DNA of 64,000 nt, taken from Echinicola pacifica DSM 19836 (lineage in GTDB: Bacteria; Bacteroidota; Bacteroidia; Cytophagales; Cyclobacteriaceae). The DNA is taken from contig NZ_KB890757.1 of NCBI RefSeq assembly GCF_000373245.1, forward strand, positions 124,001 to 188,000. Reading direction: 5' to 3'. Positions within the stretch are counted from its first letter, which is position 1. Every line of letters starts with the position of its first letter. Shown here one piece after another: positions 21,114 through 31,782 of the stretch. The notes under the pieces are model-generated. The model searched no databases, had not been told where the DNA came from, and saw only the letters and a program-made list of their open reading frames with translations. The translations under genes were made by a program, and so were the position numbers.

Positions 21114-23234
21114 ATGGCAAAGGACTTAAAATATACCCGTAACATCGGTATCGCCGCTCACATCGATGCAGGTAAGACAACAACGACTGAGCGGATACTG
21201 TTTTATTCTGGTGTTTCTCACAAAATAGGTGAAGTACATGATGGCGCTGCTACCATGGACTGGATGGCGCAGGAGCAAGAAAGAGGTATCACCATTACCT
21301 CTGCTGCGACTACCGTATTCTGGAACTACAGAGATAAAAAGTATCAGATCAACATTATTGATACTCCTGGTCACGTAGATTTTACAGTAGAAGTAAACCG
21401 TTCCCTCCGTGTATTGGATGGATTGGTATTCCTTTTTAGTGCTGTTGATGGCGTTGAGCCTCAGTCAGAGACTAACTGGAGATTAGCTGATAACTATAAA
21501 GTACCTCGTCTCGGTTTCGTTAACAAAATGGACCGTGCGGGCGCAAACTTCCTTGAAGTTTGTAAGCAAGTGAAGGAAATGCTTGGTAGCTATGCGGTAC
21601 CATTGCAGATCCCGATCGGTGCGGAAGATAAATTCCGTGGGGTTGTTGATTTGATCAATAACCGTGCTATCGTATGGAATGAGGATGATTTTGGTATGAC
21701 TTTCGAAGAGATACCTATTCCTGAGGACATGCTTGAAGAGGTTGCTGAATACAGAGAGCACCTTCTTGAGGCGGTAGCAGACTATGACGAAAGCCTGATG
21801 GAGAAATTCTTTGAAGACTCTAGCTCCATCACGGAAGATGAAATCCTTAACGCCCTTCGTCAGGCGACTATTGATATGAAGATCGTACCTATGGTATGTG
21901 GTTCTTCATTCAAGAACAAAGGAGTTCAGACTATGCTTGACCTTGTTATGGAGATCTTGCCTTCTCCTCTTGATAAGGACAATATCATTGCACATGACAT
22001 CGATGACGAAGAGAAAGAAATTCCTCTTGCTCCTGATGTTAAAGAACCTTTCGCTGGTCTGGCATTTAAGATTGCCACTGATCCATTCGTAGGTCGTCTG
22101 TGCTTTGTAAGAGCATATTCAGGTGTGTTGGAATCAGGATCTTACGTATTCAATAGCCGGTCTGGCAATAAAGAGCGTATCTCCCGTGTATTCCAAATGC
22201 ACGCCAATAAGCAAAATCAAATCGAAAGACTGGAAGCCGGTGATATCGGTGCAGTTGTAGGTTTCAAAGATATTAAGACTGGAGATACACTTTGTAGCGA
22301 AAGCCGTAAGGTAGTTCTTGAGTCCATGACTTTCCCAGAGCCAGTTATTGGGTACGCTATTGAGCCTAAGACTCAAGCGGATGTTGATAAATTGGGTATG
22401 GCGATCGCCAAGCTTGTAGAAGAAGATCCTACTCTTCACGTGAATACTGACCACGAAACTGGTCAGACCATTCTTAGAGGTATGGGTGAGCTTCACTTGG
22501 ACATCATCATGGACCGTCTGAAAAGAGAGTTTAAAGTAGAAGTAAACCAAGGTGCTCCTCAGGTAGCTTACAAAGAAGCTTTGTTTGGTAGTGTTGAGCA
22601 CAAGGAAGTTTATAAAAAGCAGTCAGGTGGTAAAGGTAAATTTGCCGATATCGTATTCGAACTTGGTGCTAAGGAAGCAGATCCTGAAACTGGTGAGATC
22701 AAGCCAGGATTGGACTTTGTAAACGGTATTGTCGGTGGTGTGATTCCTAAAGAATTCATCCCTTCTATCCAAAAAGGATTCAATGAGGCTATGAAAAATG
22801 GTCCATTGGCAGGATACCCAATTGAGTCTATGAAAGTAAGACTTTTCCACGGTTCCTTCCACGACGTCGATTCCGATGCCCTTTCTTTTGAATTGGCTGC
22901 AAGAATCGGTTTCAAAGAAGCAGCTAAAAAGTGTAAGCCACAGTTGCTGGAGCCTATCATGTCTGTGGATGTGGTATCTCCTGACGAGTACACTGGTCCT
23001 ATTACCGGTGACCTTAACAGAAGAAGAGGTCTCATGAAAGGTATGGATACCAAAGGTACTTCCTCTGTGATCAGAGCATCTGTGCCATTGTCAGAATTGT
23101 TCGGTTATATCACTGACCTTAGAACTATCACTTCTGGTCGTGCTACCGCTACTTTGACATTCTCTCACTATGACCCAGTTCCTAATAATATTGCTGAAGG
23201 AGTTATTGCTGAAGTAAAAGGAGCTAAGGCCTAA
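21114..23234 (+). CDS. fusA: Elongation factor G
   Basis: 706 residues, full length. GTPase motifs: AHIDAGKT (15-22), [13 protein letters not shown] and NKMDR; domains II-V follow, including the [12 protein letters not shown] segment of domain III. EF-G translocates tRNA and mRNA and works with RRF in recycling. Its place between rpsG and rpsJ is the standard Bacteroidota str order. Confidence 0.99.
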   Translation: MAKDLKYTRNIGIAAHIDAGKTTTTERILFYSGVSHKIGEVHDGAATMDWMAQEQERGITITSAATTVFWNYRDKKYQINIIDTPGHVDFTVEVNRSLRVLDGLVFLFSAVDGVEPQSETNWRLADNYKVPRLGFVNKMDRAGANFLEVCKQVKEMLGSYAVPLQIPIGAEDKFRGVVDLINNRAIVWNEDDFGMTFEEIPIPEDMLEEVAEYREHLLEAVADYDESLMEKFFEDSSSITEDEILNALRQATIDMKIVPMVCGSSFKNKGVQTMLDLVMEILPSPLDKDNIIAHDIDDEEKEIPLAPDVKEPFAGLAFKIATDPFVGRLCFVRAYSGVLESGSYVFNSRSGNKERISRVFQMHANKQNQIERLEAGDIGAVVGFKDIKTGDTLCSESRKVVLESMTFPEPVIGYAIEPKTQADVDKLGMAIAKLVEEDPTLHVNTDHETGQTILRGMGELHLDIIMDRLKREFKVEVNQGAPQVAYKEALFGSVEHKEVYKKQSGGKGKFADIVFELGAKEADPETGEIKPGLDFVNGIVGGVIPKEFIPSIQKGFNEAMKNGPLAGYPIESMKVRLFHGSFHDVDSDALSFELAARIGFKEAAKKCKPQLLEPIMSVDVVSPDEYTGPITGDLNRRRGLMKGMDTKGTSSVIRASVPLSELFGYITDLRTITSGRATATLTFSHYDPVPNNIAEGVIAEVKGAKA

Positions 23235-23246
23235 AAAACATCGAAC

Positions 23247-23552
23247 ATGAATCAGAAAATAAGAATTAAACTTAAGTCCTACGATCATACCTTGGTGGAT
23301 AAGTCATCTGAGAAGATCGTAAAAGCTGTAAAGACCACCGGAGCAGTGGTGGTTGGTCCGATTCCATTGCCTACTAAAAAGGAGAAATTCACTGTATTGA
23401 AGTCTCCACACGTAAACAAGAAGGCAAGAGATCAGTATCAATTATGTACTTATAAGAGATTGGTAGATATTTATTCTAACAGCTCTAAGACAGTAGATGC
23501 TTTGATGAAAATCGAACTTCCTAGTGGAGTTGATGTTGAGATCAAAGTGTGA
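23247..23552 (+). CDS. rpsJ: Ribosomal protein S10
   Basis: 101 residues, the 30S head protein that also acts as NusE and contacts NusG. It starts [18 protein letters not shown] and has the conserved [24 protein letters not shown] hairpin loop (only key residues: P-x-P-T and SPHVNK). It ends the str operon here: a terminator follows after 25 bp and the next ribosomal gene is 554 bp away. Confidence 0.98.
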   Translation: MNQKIRIKLKSYDHTLVDKSSEKIVKAVKTTGAVVVGPIPLPTKKEKFTVLKSPHVNKKARDQYQLCTYKRLVDIYSNSSKTVDALMKIELPSGVDVEIKV

Positions 23553-23577
23553 CCTACTGGTCTTTATAAATTATTAC

Positions 23578-23610
23578 AAAAAGCCTGTTCCGATTCTGGA
23601 CAGGCTTTTT
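23578..23610 (+). terminator. Terminator after rpsJ
   Basis: Stem AAAAAGCCTGT(T)CC / GGACAGGCTTTTT with one bulged T. A-run and T-run on both sides could also stop leftward transcription. Confidence 0.88.
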
Positions 23611-24015
23611 GGTCTTTTATAGCTCGTAGAGGGCTTGATGAATGCTTTGATAGGCGAGAGTTGCCTGATGGGTATTCGTTCGCCTGAGAGGGCTGATAAT
23701 ACTATTAAAACGGGCTGCGTGTTCTCCTCTCGCTTTTCTTTTTGACTTATTCGTTGATGATGTTCTTTTATGAGGCCTGATTGGTGGCTATGATCTCTTT
23801 GTTTCACCAAAAAAAAGAAGCCTATTTTAGGTGATTTGGGGATGGAGAAATAGGATGGAAACCCTGGTGCTTTGAGTAGATTTTTTGGAAGAGGGCAGAA
23901 ATAGATGGACCAAATAAGGAATGGTAGAAAAGAATCTTCATCTAAAAGCAGGCGATAAAGCGGGATAATATAGAATTATATTTGCGTAAATGTTTGAAAA
24001 TATATGAGTTGTAAT
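23611..24015. other. Gene-free stretch between rpsJ and rplC
   Basis: I see no convincing gene here. A leftward frame of 78 codons (23574-23810) runs through the rpsJ terminator and has no recognisable homology or start context. A TATATTTG box at 23977-23984 lacks a -33 partner. An inverted pair AGGCGA...TCGCCT lies near 23651-23684. Confidence 0.5.
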
Positions 24016-24045
24016 TTGTTAGCTTATTATAAATTACTAACTTTG
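24016..24045 (+). promoter_or_regulatory. Promoter of the rplC-rplQ ribosomal superoperon
   Basis: TTG at 24016-24018, a 19-bp spacer, TAACTTTG at 24038-24045, then CAGTCC. It leaves a leader of roughly 55 nt before rplC that contains CACAAGTGTG. Confidence 0.85.
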
Positions 24046-24106
24046 CAGTCCTTAAAAAGCCACAAGTGTGTAAATGCCTGTGCATAATTATATTATATAA
24101 CAGAAG

Positions 24107-24739
24107 ATGTCTGGAATAATAGGTAAAAAAGTAGGAATGACTAGCATTTTTAGTGCCGATGGACGTAATGTCGCATGCACGCTAATAGAAGCTGGTCCTT
24201 GCGTAGTGACGCAAGTAAAAAATGTTGAAACAGACGGGTACAGCGCTGTTCAGTTGGGGTACGGTGAGCGTAAGGAGAAAAACACTCCTAAGCCACTAAT
24301 GGGTCATTTCAAAAAGGCCGGTACCACACCTAAGCAGAAAGTTGTAGAATTCAGAGACTTCAGAGTTGAATTTGAAGGTCAGGTGGATTTAGGAAAAGCT
24401 GTAAAAGCTGGAGAAGTATTTGGAGAAGGCGATTTCGTTGATGCCATTGGTACTTCAAAAGGTAAGGGCTTTCAAGGTGTAGTAAAACGTCACGGATTTG
24501 CCGGTGTAGGTGGTGCGACTCACGGTCAGCACAACCGTCAGAGGCACCCTGGTTCCATTGGAGCATGTTCATGGCCATCCCGAGTATTTAAGGGATTGCG
24601 AATGGCAGGTAGAATGGGCGGAAGCCGTGTTAAGGTATTGAACCTGAAGGTCTTGAAGGTATATCCTGAAAAGAATTTGATCTTGGTAAGTGGTTCTATC
24701 CCTGGTCCAAAAAATTCTTACGTTATTTTAGAGAAGTAA
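24107..24739 (+). CDS. rplC: Ribosomal protein L3
   Basis: 210 residues. L3 is an early 50S assembly protein reaching to the peptidyl-transferase centre. The start [13 protein letters not shown] and the [19 protein letters not shown] loop, which includes the Gln often methylated in L3, identify it. It is first gene of the superoperon, unlike the usual rpsJ-first order. Confidence 0.98.
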   Translation: MSGIIGKKVGMTSIFSADGRNVACTLIEAGPCVVTQVKNVETDGYSAVQLGYGERKEKNTPKPLMGHFKKAGTTPKQKVVEFRDFRVEFEGQVDLGKAVKAGEVFGEGDFVDAIGTSKGKGFQGVVKRHGFAGVGGATHGQHNRQRHPGSIGACSWPSRVFKGLRMAGRMGGSRVKVLNLKVLKVYPEKNLILVSGSIPGPKNSYVILEK

Positions 24740-24743
24740 TCAC

Positions 24744-25373
24744 ATGGAATTAGCAGTATTAAAACATAACGGTGAAGAGACAGGCAGAAAGATAAGTCTT
24801 TCTGACGAAATTTTCGCAATCGAGCCTAACGATCATGCGATCTATCTTGATGTGAAGCAGTTTTTGGCTAACCAAAGACAGGGTACTCATAAGAGCAAAG
24901 AGAGGGCTGAGATAGCCGGCTCAACAAGGAAAATCAAGAAGCAGAAGGGCACCGGTGGTGCAAGAGCTGGTTCTATTAAATCTCCATTGTTTAGAGGTGG
25001 TGGTAGAGTATTTGGTCCTAGACCAAGAGACTACTCTTTCAAGTTGAACAAGAAAGTGAAGCAATTGGCAAGAAAGTCTGCCCTTACTTATAAGGTAAAG
25101 GATAACAGCCTGACTATTCTGGAAGATGTGACATTTGACAGCATCAAGACCAAGAACTACTTGGCATTGTTGGCAGATCTTTCATTGACAGATAAGAAGA
25201 CATTATTGGTGCTTCCAGAAGCGAACAACAATGTATATATGTCAAGTAGAAACCTCCCTAAGGCAAAAGTAAAAGCTGTAAGTGATATTAACACTTACGA
25301 TCTGTTACACGCAGATACTTTGGTGCTTTGTGAAGGTTCAGTAAGTAAGTTGGAAACCCTTTTATCGAAGTAA
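24744..25373 (+). CDS. rplD: Ribosomal protein L4
   Basis: 209 residues. The extended loop that lines the exit tunnel is visible around residues 40-95 ([34 protein letters not shown]). In Enterobacteria L4 represses its own operon; whether this applies here cannot be judged from sequence. It begins 4 bp after rplC. Confidence 0.97.
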   Translation: MELAVLKHNGEETGRKISLSDEIFAIEPNDHAIYLDVKQFLANQRQGTHKSKERAEIAGSTRKIKKQKGTGGARAGSIKSPLFRGGGRVFGPRPRDYSFKLNKKVKQLARKSALTYKVKDNSLTILEDVTFDSIKTKNYLALLADLSLTDKKTLLVLPEANNNVYMSSRNLPKAKVKAVSDINTYDLLHADTLVLCEGSVSKLETLLSK

Positions 25374-25377
25374 GACA

Positions 25378-25665
25378 ATGGATATACTAAAGAAGCCTTT
25401 GATTACGGAAAAGATTTCGGCCTTGAACGAAAGTGGGGTATATGGATTTGTGGTGGAGAAGACTGCAAGGAAGCCCGAGATCAAAGCAGCCGTAGAGAAT
25501 ATGTTTGGTGTGAAGGTAAAGACGATCCGTACCATGCGATATGCAGGTAAGAAGAAGTCTAGATACACCAAAAGTAAAGTAGTATCCGGTTATACCAATG
25601 CTTTCAAAAAAGCTATTGTACAGGTAGCCGACGGGGAAGTGATTGATTTTTACGGAGAAATTTAA
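25378..25665 (+). CDS. rplW: Ribosomal protein L23
   Basis: 95 residues. It sits at the tunnel exit, where it forms the docking site for trigger factor and SRP. The start DILKKPLITEKISAL and the AVENMFGVKVKTIRTMRYAGKKK segment (key residues N-M-F-x-V-K-V) are standard. It begins 4 bp after rplD. Confidence 0.97.
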   Translation: MDILKKPLITEKISALNESGVYGFVVEKTARKPEIKAAVENMFGVKVKTIRTMRYAGKKKSRYTKSKVVSGYTNAFKKAIVQVADGEVIDFYGEI

Positions 25666-25678
25666 TTGAATCAGAATC

Positions 25679-26503
25679 ATGGCAGTTAAAAAATTAAAGC
25701 CTGTAACTCCCGGCACGCGATTTAGAATGGCTCCGGCCTTTGATGAGATAACCAAGTCAAAGCCAGAGAAGTCTTTATTAGCTCCGTTGAAGAAATCAGG
25801 CGGTAGAAATAACTCAGGAAAAATGACCGCACGTTATATCGGTGGTGGTCATAAGAGAAGGCTTAGAATCGTTGATTTTAAGCGTAACAAAGATAATGTA
25901 CCAGCAGTAGTAAATGGGATCGAATATGATCCAAATAGGACTGCACGTTTGGCACTGCTTTTTTATGCAGATGGTGCTAAGACGTATATTATCGCTCCAG
26001 AAGGTTTGCAAGTAGGACAAACAGTGATTTCTGGAGAAAGTGTGGCACCGGAAGTTGGTAATAATCTTCAGATGAGGAATATTCCACTAGGTACCATCAT
26101 ACACAATGTTGAGCTGAAGCCTGGTAAAGGTGGAGCTATGGCACGTAGTGCTGGTAGTTATGCTCAATTGGTGGCCAGAGAGGGCAAGTATGTAACCCTA
26201 AAACTTCCATCTGGAGAGATGAGATTAGTATTAGGAGTATGTACGGCTACTATTGGAACCGTGTCTAATGCAGATCACATGAACGTGGTATTGGGTAAGG
26301 CTGGTAGAAACCGTTGGTTAGGTAGACGTCCTAGAGTAAGAGGTGTAGCGATGAACCCTGTGGATCACCCAATGGGTGGTGGTGAAGGTCGTTCGTCAGG
26401 TGGACACCCTCGTTCTAGAACAGGTTTACTATCTAAAGGAAAGAAAACCAGATCGCCTAAAAAGTATTCAAACAAGTTTATCATTAGTAAAAGATCTAAA
26501 TAA
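25679..26503 (+). CDS. rplB: Ribosomal protein L2
   Basis: 274 residues, full length. L2 is needed for subunit association and supports the peptidyl-transferase centre. The C-terminal segment [20 protein letters not shown] contains the conserved histidine (DHP). It begins 13 bp after rplW. Confidence 0.98.
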   Translation: MAVKKLKPVTPGTRFRMAPAFDEITKSKPEKSLLAPLKKSGGRNNSGKMTARYIGGGHKRRLRIVDFKRNKDNVPAVVNGIEYDPNRTARLALLFYADGAKTYIIAPEGLQVGQTVISGESVAPEVGNNLQMRNIPLGTIIHNVELKPGKGGAMARSAGSYAQLVAREGKYVTLKLPSGEMRLVLGVCTATIGTVSNADHMNVVLGKAGRNRWLGRRPRVRGVAMNPVDHPMGGGEGRSSGGHPRSRTGLLSKGKKTRSPKKYSNKFIISKRSK

Positions 26504-26505
26504 TT

Positions 26506-26784
26506 ATGGCACGTTCATTAAAGAAAGGTCCTTATATAGCCCATCACTTGGCCAAAAAAGTAGATGCTATGAACGAATCCGGCAAAAAGTCTGTCATAAA
26601 GACTTGGTCGCGAAGATCTATGATCTCTCCGGATTTTGTAGGCCATACCTTTGCTGTGCATAACGGAAATAAATTTATTCCGGTATTTGTTACTGACAAC
26701 ATGGTAGGTCACAAGCTGGGTGAATTTGCTCCTACAAGAAACTTTAGAGGTCACATTGCCAAAAAAGATAAAGGAAAGAGATAA
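26506..26784 (+). CDS. rpsS: Ribosomal protein S19
   Basis: 92 residues. S19 is in the 30S head next to S13. The start [14 protein letters not shown] and the [27 protein letters not shown] signature (key residues [12 protein letters not shown]) fit. It begins 2 bp after rplB. Confidence 0.98.
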   Translation: MARSLKKGPYIAHHLAKKVDAMNESGKKSVIKTWSRRSMISPDFVGHTFAVHNGNKFIPVFVTDNMVGHKLGEFAPTRNFRGHIAKKDKGKR

Positions 26785-26786
26785 TC

Positions 26787-27176
26787 ATGGAAGCAATAGC
26801 AAGACTTAATAATGTACCTACATCGACTCGTAAAATGCGTCTTGTAGCTGACCTAGTAAGAGGACAGAGAGTAGGTAGCGCCCTAAGCATACTGAAGTTC
26901 ACACCTAACCATGGTGCGGCCAAATTGGAGAAATTATTGTTATCTGCCATTGCAAACTGGCAGGCAAAAAATCCTGATTTGAAGCTTGAAGAGGCGGACC
27001 TATTCATAAAGACTATTCAGGTAGATGGTGGTCGAATGCTGAAAAGACTTAGACCTGCACCCCAGGGAAGGGCCCACAGAATTCGTAAAAGATCAAATCA
27101 TGTGACTCTTGTCGTTGATGGATTCAACGCAGCAGTTACCGCTGACGAAGTAGAAACAAATGAAAACGCTAATTAA
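26787..27176 (+). CDS. rplV: Ribosomal protein L22
   Basis: 129 residues. The long beta-hairpin that reaches into the exit tunnel lies around residues 83-105 and includes [19 protein letters not shown]. The C-terminal 10 residues ([10 protein letters not shown]) are an acidic tail absent from short family members. It begins 2 bp after rpsS. Confidence 0.97.
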   Translation: MEAIARLNNVPTSTRKMRLVADLVRGQRVGSALSILKFTPNHGAAKLEKLLLSAIANWQAKNPDLKLEEADLFIKTIQVDGGRMLKRLRPAPQGRAHRIRKRSNHVTLVVDGFNAAVTADEVETNENAN

Positions 27177-27185
27177 GATTAGAAT

Positions 27186-27914
27186 ATGGGACAAAAAGTA
27201 AACCCTATTGGTTTTAGATTAGGTATCGTTAAGGGCTGGGATTCTAACTGGTATGGTGGCAGGGACTTTGCCGATAAGCTATACGAAGATCAAAAAATCA
27301 GAAAATATGTCTATGCCCGTATCCCTAAAGGAGGCATAGCCAAAGTTATTATCGAAAGAACGCTCAAGAGAATCACGCTTACCATACATACTGCCCGTCC
27401 AGGAGTGGTAATTGGTAAAGGTGGAGCTGAAGTCGATAAACTTAAAGAAGAGCTGAAAAAGCTTACTAACAAGGACGTTCAGATCAATATCTTTGAAATT
27501 AAGAGACCTGAATTGGATGCCAAATTGGTAGGAGAATCCATAGCTCAACAACTTCAAGCACGTATCTCTTTCAGAAGAGCCATGAAGCAATCTATTGCGG
27601 CGACCATGAGAGTGGGTGCAGAAGGTATTAAAATCAAACTTTCAGGACGTCTAGGTGGTGCTGAGATGGCAAGATCTGAAATGTACAAAGAAGGAAGAAT
27701 TCCTCTTCATACATTAAGAGCCGACATCGATTATGCATTATCTGAAGCTCAAACTGTCTATGGTATCATTGGTATCAAAGTTTGGATCTTCAAAGGTGAA
27801 GTTTACGGTAAAAGAGATCTTTCTCCAAATGCTGGTATCGCCAATGAAAAATCCGGAGGACAAGGCAGAAGAAGAAGAGAAGGCGGTCCAAAGAGAAGAA
27901 AGAGAAATAACTAA
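27186..27914 (+). CDS. rpsC: Ribosomal protein S3
   Basis: 242 residues. S3 forms part of the mRNA entry channel with helicase activity. It starts [12 protein letters not shown], has the KH-domain [11 protein letters not shown] motif near residue 77 and the [13 protein letters not shown]-terminal domain. The tail is Arg/Gly-rich ([11 protein letters not shown]). Confidence 0.98.
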   Translation: MGQKVNPIGFRLGIVKGWDSNWYGGRDFADKLYEDQKIRKYVYARIPKGGIAKVIIERTLKRITLTIHTARPGVVIGKGGAEVDKLKEELKKLTNKDVQINIFEIKRPELDAKLVGESIAQQLQARISFRRAMKQSIAATMRVGAEGIKIKLSGRLGGAEMARSEMYKEGRIPLHTLRADIDYALSEAQTVYGIIGIKVWIFKGEVYGKRDLSPNAGIANEKSGGQGRRRREGGPKRRKRNN

Positions 27915-27938
27915 TTTTCACCCCATAAGTGAGAAATC

Positions 27939-28358
27939 ATGTTACAGCCAAGAAGAACTAAATATAGAAAGATGCAGAAGGGACGCGTCAAAGGTATCGC
28001 GCAAAGAGGTCACACTCTTGCGTTCGGTAACTTTGGTATCAAGTCCCTGGAAGCAGGTTGGATAACCTCCCGTCAGATAGAGGCGGCTCGTATTGCGATG
28101 ACACGTGCTATGAAGAGGGAAGGTCAGGTATGGATCAGGATATTCCCTGATAAGCCAATTACCAAAAAGCCTGCTGAAGTACGTATGGGTAAAGGTAAAG
28201 GTGCTCCAGAGTACTGGGTAGCGGTGATTAAGCCGGGAACCATCCTTTTTGAAGCTACAGGTGTAAGTAGAGAAGTGGCTCAGGAAGCCCTTAGACTGGC
28301 GCAGCAGAAGCTGCCAGTGAGTACCAAATTTATAGTGCGTAGGGATTACGTAGGATAA
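27939..28358 (+). CDS. rplP: Ribosomal protein L16
   Basis: 139 residues. L16 supports the A-site and the elbow of tRNA. The start [15 protein letters not shown] and the signature [19 protein letters not shown] are present. It begins 24 bp after rpsC. Confidence 0.98.
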   Translation: MLQPRRTKYRKMQKGRVKGIAQRGHTLAFGNFGIKSLEAGWITSRQIEAARIAMTRAMKREGQVWIRIFPDKPITKKPAEVRMGKGKGAPEYWVAVIKPGTILFEATGVSREVAQEALRLAQQKLPVSTKFIVRRDYVG

Positions 28359-28366
28359 TACTAACT

Positions 28367-28561
28367 ATGAAAAACTCTGAAATAATAGCACTCTCCGAGA
28401 GTGAAATCAATGAGCGTATTGCCGCTGAGCAAGAGAAGCTTACAAAGTTACGCTTTGCTCATGCAATTTCTCCAATAGAGAATCCTAATAGAATTAGCGA
28501 GACAAAAAAGCTTATCGCAAGATTGAAGACTTTTTTGGCGCAGAAACAACTAGCTAAATAA
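28367..28561 (+). CDS. rpmC: Ribosomal protein L29
   Basis: 64 residues forming two helices in a coiled hairpin, beside the tunnel exit. The [17 protein letters not shown] segment with the central loop and the [12 protein letters not shown] helix fit the family. It is short and poorly conserved, so position between rplP and rpsQ is part of the evidence. Confidence 0.95.
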   Translation: MKNSEIIALSESEINERIAAEQEKLTKLRFAHAISPIENPNRISETKKLIARLKTFLAQKQLAK

Positions 28562-28568
28562 TAAGACA

Positions 28569-28829
28569 ATGGCTACTGAGAGAAATCTACGTAAAGAAAG
28601 AATAGGAAAAGTAGTCAGCAGCAAAATGGACAAGTCCATTACCGTAGCAGTGGAGCGTAGAGTAAAGCACCCAATCTATGGTAAGTTTGTTGCTAAGACT
28701 ACCAAATTTATGGTTCATGACGAGCAAAACGAGTGTGGCAAAGGAGACCTCGTTAAAATAAGTGAAACTCGTCCGCTGAGTAAGAACAAGCGTTGGAGAT
28801 TAGTAGAAATATTAGAAAGAGCTAAATAA
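28569..28829 (+). CDS. rpsQ: Ribosomal protein S17
   Basis: 86 residues with the OB-fold pattern [18 protein letters not shown] and the signature [19 protein letters not shown]. It binds the 5' domain of 16S rRNA. It begins 7 bp after rpmC. Confidence 0.97.
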   Translation: MATERNLRKERIGKVVSSKMDKSITVAVERRVKHPIYGKFVAKTTKFMVHDEQNECGKGDLVKISETRPLSKNKRWRLVEILERAK

Positions 28830-28831
28830 TC

Positions 28832-29200
28832 ATGATACAGTCAGAATCCAGATTAAGTGTAGCGGATAACTCAGGTGCTAAAGAAGTGCTAGTTATCCGA
28901 GTACTGGGAGGAACCGGTAAGCGTTATGCCTCTATCGGAGATAAAGTTGTCGTGACCGTTAAGTCTGCTCTTTCTTCCAGCAACATGAAAAAAGGTACCG
29001 TTTCTAAGGCGGTAATAGTAAGAACTCGTAAAGAGATTAGAAGGAAAGACGGATCTTATATCCGTTTTGAAGATAATGCAGCGGTTCTTTTGAACAATAA
29101 CGATGAGCCAAGAGGTACCCGTATCTTTGGTCCGGTAGCAAGAGAGCTGAGAGAGAAGCAATTTATGAAGATCGTATCCTTGGCCCCAGAAGTATTGTAA
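28832..29200 (+). CDS. rplN: Ribosomal protein L14
   Basis: 122 residues, the standard length. L14 lies at the intersubunit face. The start [19 protein letters not shown] and the signature [20 protein letters not shown] (20 residues) are unmistakable. It opens the spc half of the superoperon without any new promoter. Confidence 0.98.
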   Translation: MIQSESRLSVADNSGAKEVLVIRVLGGTGKRYASIGDKVVVTVKSALSSSNMKKGTVSKAVIVRTRKEIRRKDGSYIRFEDNAAVLLNNNDEPRGTRIFGPVARELREKQFMKIVSLAPEVL

Positions 29201-29202
29201 TC

Positions 29203-29547
29203 ATGGAAAGAAAAAAGAATAAGCAACCAAAATTGCACATCAAATCCGGAGACACCGTAAAAGTGATCGCTGGCGATGATAAAGGTAAGTCTGGTAAAGT
29301 TCTTTCTATCAACTTAGAGAAAAGAAGAGCTATCGTAGAAGGTTTGAACATGGTAACCAAACATGTGAAACCAACTGCTGCCAATCCTCAAGGTGGAATT
29401 GAAAAGAAAGAAGCTGCCATTCACATCAGTAACCTGATGCTTGTAGATCCTAAAACTGGTGACGCCACCAGAACAGGTCGTAAGGCAGGTGAAAATGGTA
29501 AATTAGTAAGATATTCTAAGAAAACCGGGGAGGTAATCAATGGCTAA
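29203..29547 (+). CDS. rplX: Ribosomal protein L24
   Basis: 114 residues. A KOW motif ([21 protein letters not shown], only the D-x-V-x-V-I-x-G and D-K-G-K-x-G positions needed) followed by the [11 protein letters not shown] segment identifies this assembly initiator. Its last 8 bases overlap the first 8 of rplE (ATGGCTAA), suggesting translational coupling. Confidence 0.97.
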   Translation: MERKKNKQPKLHIKSGDTVKVIAGDDKGKSGKVLSINLEKRRAIVEGLNMVTKHVKPTAANPQGGIEKKEAAIHISNLMLVDPKTGDATRTGRKAGENGKLVRYSKKTGEVING

Positions 29548-30100
29548 TCCTAGAGTTAAAGAAAAATACGTTAAGGAAATCGCTCCTGCACTTAAGGAGA
29601 AATTCCAATATAAATCAGTAATGCAAGTTCCTAAGTTGAGCAAAATAGTGCTTAACAAAGGTATCGGTGCTGCTGTTGCAGATAAGAAATTAGTAGATCA
29701 GGGAGTTGAAGAACTTTCCCTGATTACTGGCCAAAGAGCGGTAGCTACTAAAGCTAAAAATTCTATCTCCAACTTTAAGTTGAGAGAAGAAATGCCGATC
29801 GGTGCCAAGGTGACCCTTAGAGGTAGTAAAATGTATGAATTCCTTGATCGTCTTATCTCTGTGGCTCTGCCACGTGTAAGAGACTTTAAAGGAATCAGTG
29901 ACAAAGGTTTTGATGGAAGAGGAAACTATACACTCGGTGTTACTGAGCAAATTATTTTCCCTGAAATCAGCATTGAAAAAGTAAACCGTATCTCAGGTAT
30001 GGACATTACTTTCGTAACCACTGCTGACACTGACGAAGAAAGCTATGCTTTACTCAAAGCTTTCGGGATGCCTTTTGTTAACAAAAATAAAGAAGAATAA
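29540..30100 (+). CDS. rplE: Ribosomal protein L5
   Basis: 186 residues. L5 binds 5S rRNA and contacts the 30S head and P-site tRNA. The motif [14 protein letters not shown] and the [20 protein letters not shown] segment (key: [14 protein letters not shown]) are standard. It starts inside the end of rplX. Confidence 0.98.
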   Translation: MANPRVKEKYVKEIAPALKEKFQYKSVMQVPKLSKIVLNKGIGAAVADKKLVDQGVEELSLITGQRAVATKAKNSISNFKLREEMPIGAKVTLRGSKMYEFLDRLISVALPRVRDFKGISDKGFDGRGNYTLGVTEQIIFPEISIEKVNRISGMDITFVTTADTDEESYALLKAFGMPFVNKNKEE

Positions 30101-30102
30101 TC

Positions 30103-30372
30103 ATGGCAAGAGAGTCGATCAAAGCTCGTGAGAGAAAAAGAGAGCGTCTGGTAGCAAAATACGCCAAGAAAAGAGCAGAACTTAAAGCAGCTGGTGACTA
30201 CGAAGCACTGGACAAACTGCCTAAGAATGCTTCTCCAGTAAGGCTGCACAACAGATGTAAGCTTACCGGCCGTCCTAAGGGTTATATGAGGAAGTTTGGT
30301 ATCAACAGGGTTACGTTTAGAGAAATGGCCTCTGCAGGTAAGATTCCAGGTGTAACCAAAGCGAGCTGGTAA
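30103..30372 (+). CDS. rpsN: Ribosomal protein S14, zinc-free form
   Basis: 89 residues. This is the long S14 type without the two CxxC pairs; only one Cys (in [13 protein letters not shown]) is present, so it should not bind zinc. The C-terminal [24 protein letters not shown] signature (key: R-x-x-F-R-E-x-A, G-x-I-P-G-V-x-K-A-S-W) is intact. S14 lies in the 30S head. It begins 2 bp after rplE. Confidence 0.97.
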   Translation: MARESIKARERKRERLVAKYAKKRAELKAAGDYEALDKLPKNASPVRLHNRCKLTGRPKGYMRKFGINRVTFREMASAGKIPGVTKASW

Positions 30373-30409
30373 ATATCAGATAAAAGTTTTTATTCTAAGA
30401 ATCAATGTG

Positions 30410-30417
30410 TAACTTTG
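30410..30417 (+). promoter_or_regulatory. Possible internal promoter before rpsH
   Basis: TAACTTTG followed by CCCGCCC in the 82-bp rpsN-rpsH gap, the only large gap in the superoperon. The expected -33 position has only TTT, not TTG, so it is likely weak. Confidence 0.5.
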
Positions 30418-30454
30418 CCCGCCCGAAAGAGCGTGCAGTTAGACTTATATTAAT

Positions 30455-30850
30455 ATGACTGATCCAATAGCTGATTATTTGACCAGGTTGAGAAATGCTA
30501 TCAAAGCAACTCACCGAATCGTTGAAATACCTGCTTCTAATATCAAGAAGGAACTTACGAAAGTGCTTCACGATAAAGGATATATTCAAAACTATAAATT
30601 TGAAGAAAATGGTCCTCAGGGTACCATCAAAATAGCGTTGAAATATAATCCCGTGACTAAGCAAAACGCTATCGTGAGTCTTTCACGGGTAAGTAAGCCA
30701 GGTTTAAGAAAATATGCTCCTAAAGATGAGCTACCTAGAGTGATCAACGGTCTAGGTATAGCCATTATCTCCACCTCCAAAGGGGTGATGACAGATAAGG
30801 AGGCCCGTACAGAAGGTGTAGGCGGGGAAGTGCTTTGTTACGTATATTAA
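30455..30850 (+). CDS. rpsH: Ribosomal protein S8
   Basis: 131 residues. S8 binds helix 21 of 16S rRNA and represses spc-operon translation in Enterobacteria. The start [20 protein letters not shown] and the C-terminal [20 protein letters not shown] signature (20 residues) fit. It is preceded by the only substantial spacer in the superoperon, with a possible internal promoter. Confidence 0.97.
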   Translation: MTDPIADYLTRLRNAIKATHRIVEIPASNIKKELTKVLHDKGYIQNYKFEENGPQGTIKIALKYNPVTKQNAIVSLSRVSKPGLRKYAPKDELPRVINGLGIAIISTSKGVMTDKEARTEGVGGEVLCYVY

Positions 30851-30860
30851 TCATACCGTT

Positions 30861-31418
30861 ATGTCAAGAATAGGTAAAAAACCAATAAATCTACCAGCGG
30901 GTGTTACTGTAGACGTGGCAACAGATAATGTTGTTACTGTTAAAGGTCCCAAAGGTACACTTACTCAGGATGTGAATCCCGACATAGCCATTTCAGTGGA
31001 GGACAATCAGGTCGTTGTGACCCGTCCTACTGAATCGAAGAGACATAAGTCCCTTCATGGCCTGTATCGTTCTTTGATCAACAACATGGTTGTTGGCGTA
31101 GTTGAAGGATATAAGAAAGAACTTGAACTTGTGGGTGTAGGCTATAAGGCTGCTAACCAGGGACAAGTGTTGGAATTATCCCTAGGATATTCCCACAGCA
31201 TTTTCTTTGCCCTTCCTGAAGAGATTAAAGTGACCGCTGAGACTCCAAAAGGTAAAAACCCTTTGGTAACCCTAGAAGGTATCGATAAAGAATTGATCGG
31301 GCAATTAGCCGCTAAAATCAAGTCTCTACGTAAAGTTGAACCTTACAAAGGTAAAGGTATCCGCTTTGTTGGTGAGATAGTTAGACGTAAGGCTGGTAAA
31401 ACTGCCGCTAAAAAATAA
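30861..31418 (+). CDS. rplF: Ribosomal protein L6
   Basis: 185 residues with the duplicated L6 fold. The start SRIGKKPINLPAGVTV, the GVGYKA motif near residue 91 and the PYKGKGIR signature near residue 160 identify it. L6 lies near the sarcin-ricin loop at the factor-binding site. Confidence 0.98.
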   Translation: MSRIGKKPINLPAGVTVDVATDNVVTVKGPKGTLTQDVNPDIAISVEDNQVVVTRPTESKRHKSLHGLYRSLINNMVVGVVEGYKKELELVGVGYKAANQGQVLELSLGYSHSIFFALPEEIKVTAETPKGKNPLVTLEGIDKELIGQLAAKIKSLRKVEPYKGKGIRFVGEIVRRKAGKTAAKK

Positions 31419-31425
31419 TTGAAAG

Positions 31426-31776
31426 ATGGCTTTTAATAAGAATTCAAGAAGAATCAGGATCAGGAGAAGCATCCGGAAGAAGATCTCCGGTACTGCTGCC
31501 AGACCTCGTTTGTCCGTATTCAAAAGTAATACGGGTATATACGCTCAGCTGATTGATGACCTTAAAGGTCACACGCTTGCATCAGCATCTTCAAAAGAGC
31601 TGGGTGCTGCCAACAATGCAAATGTATCTGTCTCTAAAGAGGTAGGTAAAAAATTAGCAGAACGTGCAGTAGCAGGCGGTTTTTCAGAAGTAGTTTTTGA
31701 TAGATCAGGCTACTTGTATCATGGTAACGTTAAAGCTCTCGCGGAAGGTGCGAGAGAAGGTGGCCTTAAATTTTAA
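31426..31776 (+). CDS. rplR: Ribosomal protein L18
   Basis: 116 residues. L18 binds 5S rRNA through its basic N-terminus ([22 protein letters not shown], key R-x-R-R-x-x-R-K-K-I and R-P-R-L). The C-terminal [23 protein letters not shown] part is typical. It begins 7 bp after rplF. Confidence 0.97.
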   Translation: MAFNKNSRRIRIRRSIRKKISGTAARPRLSVFKSNTGIYAQLIDDLKGHTLASASSKELGAANNANVSVSKEVGKKLAERAVAGGFSEVVFDRSGYLYHGNVKALAEGAREGGLKF

Positions 31777-31782
31777 TCAATT

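Noticed and set aside
23574-23810. 78-codon leftward frame after rpsJ
   Set aside because: It runs through the rpsJ terminator, lacks a start context and has no recognised similarity.
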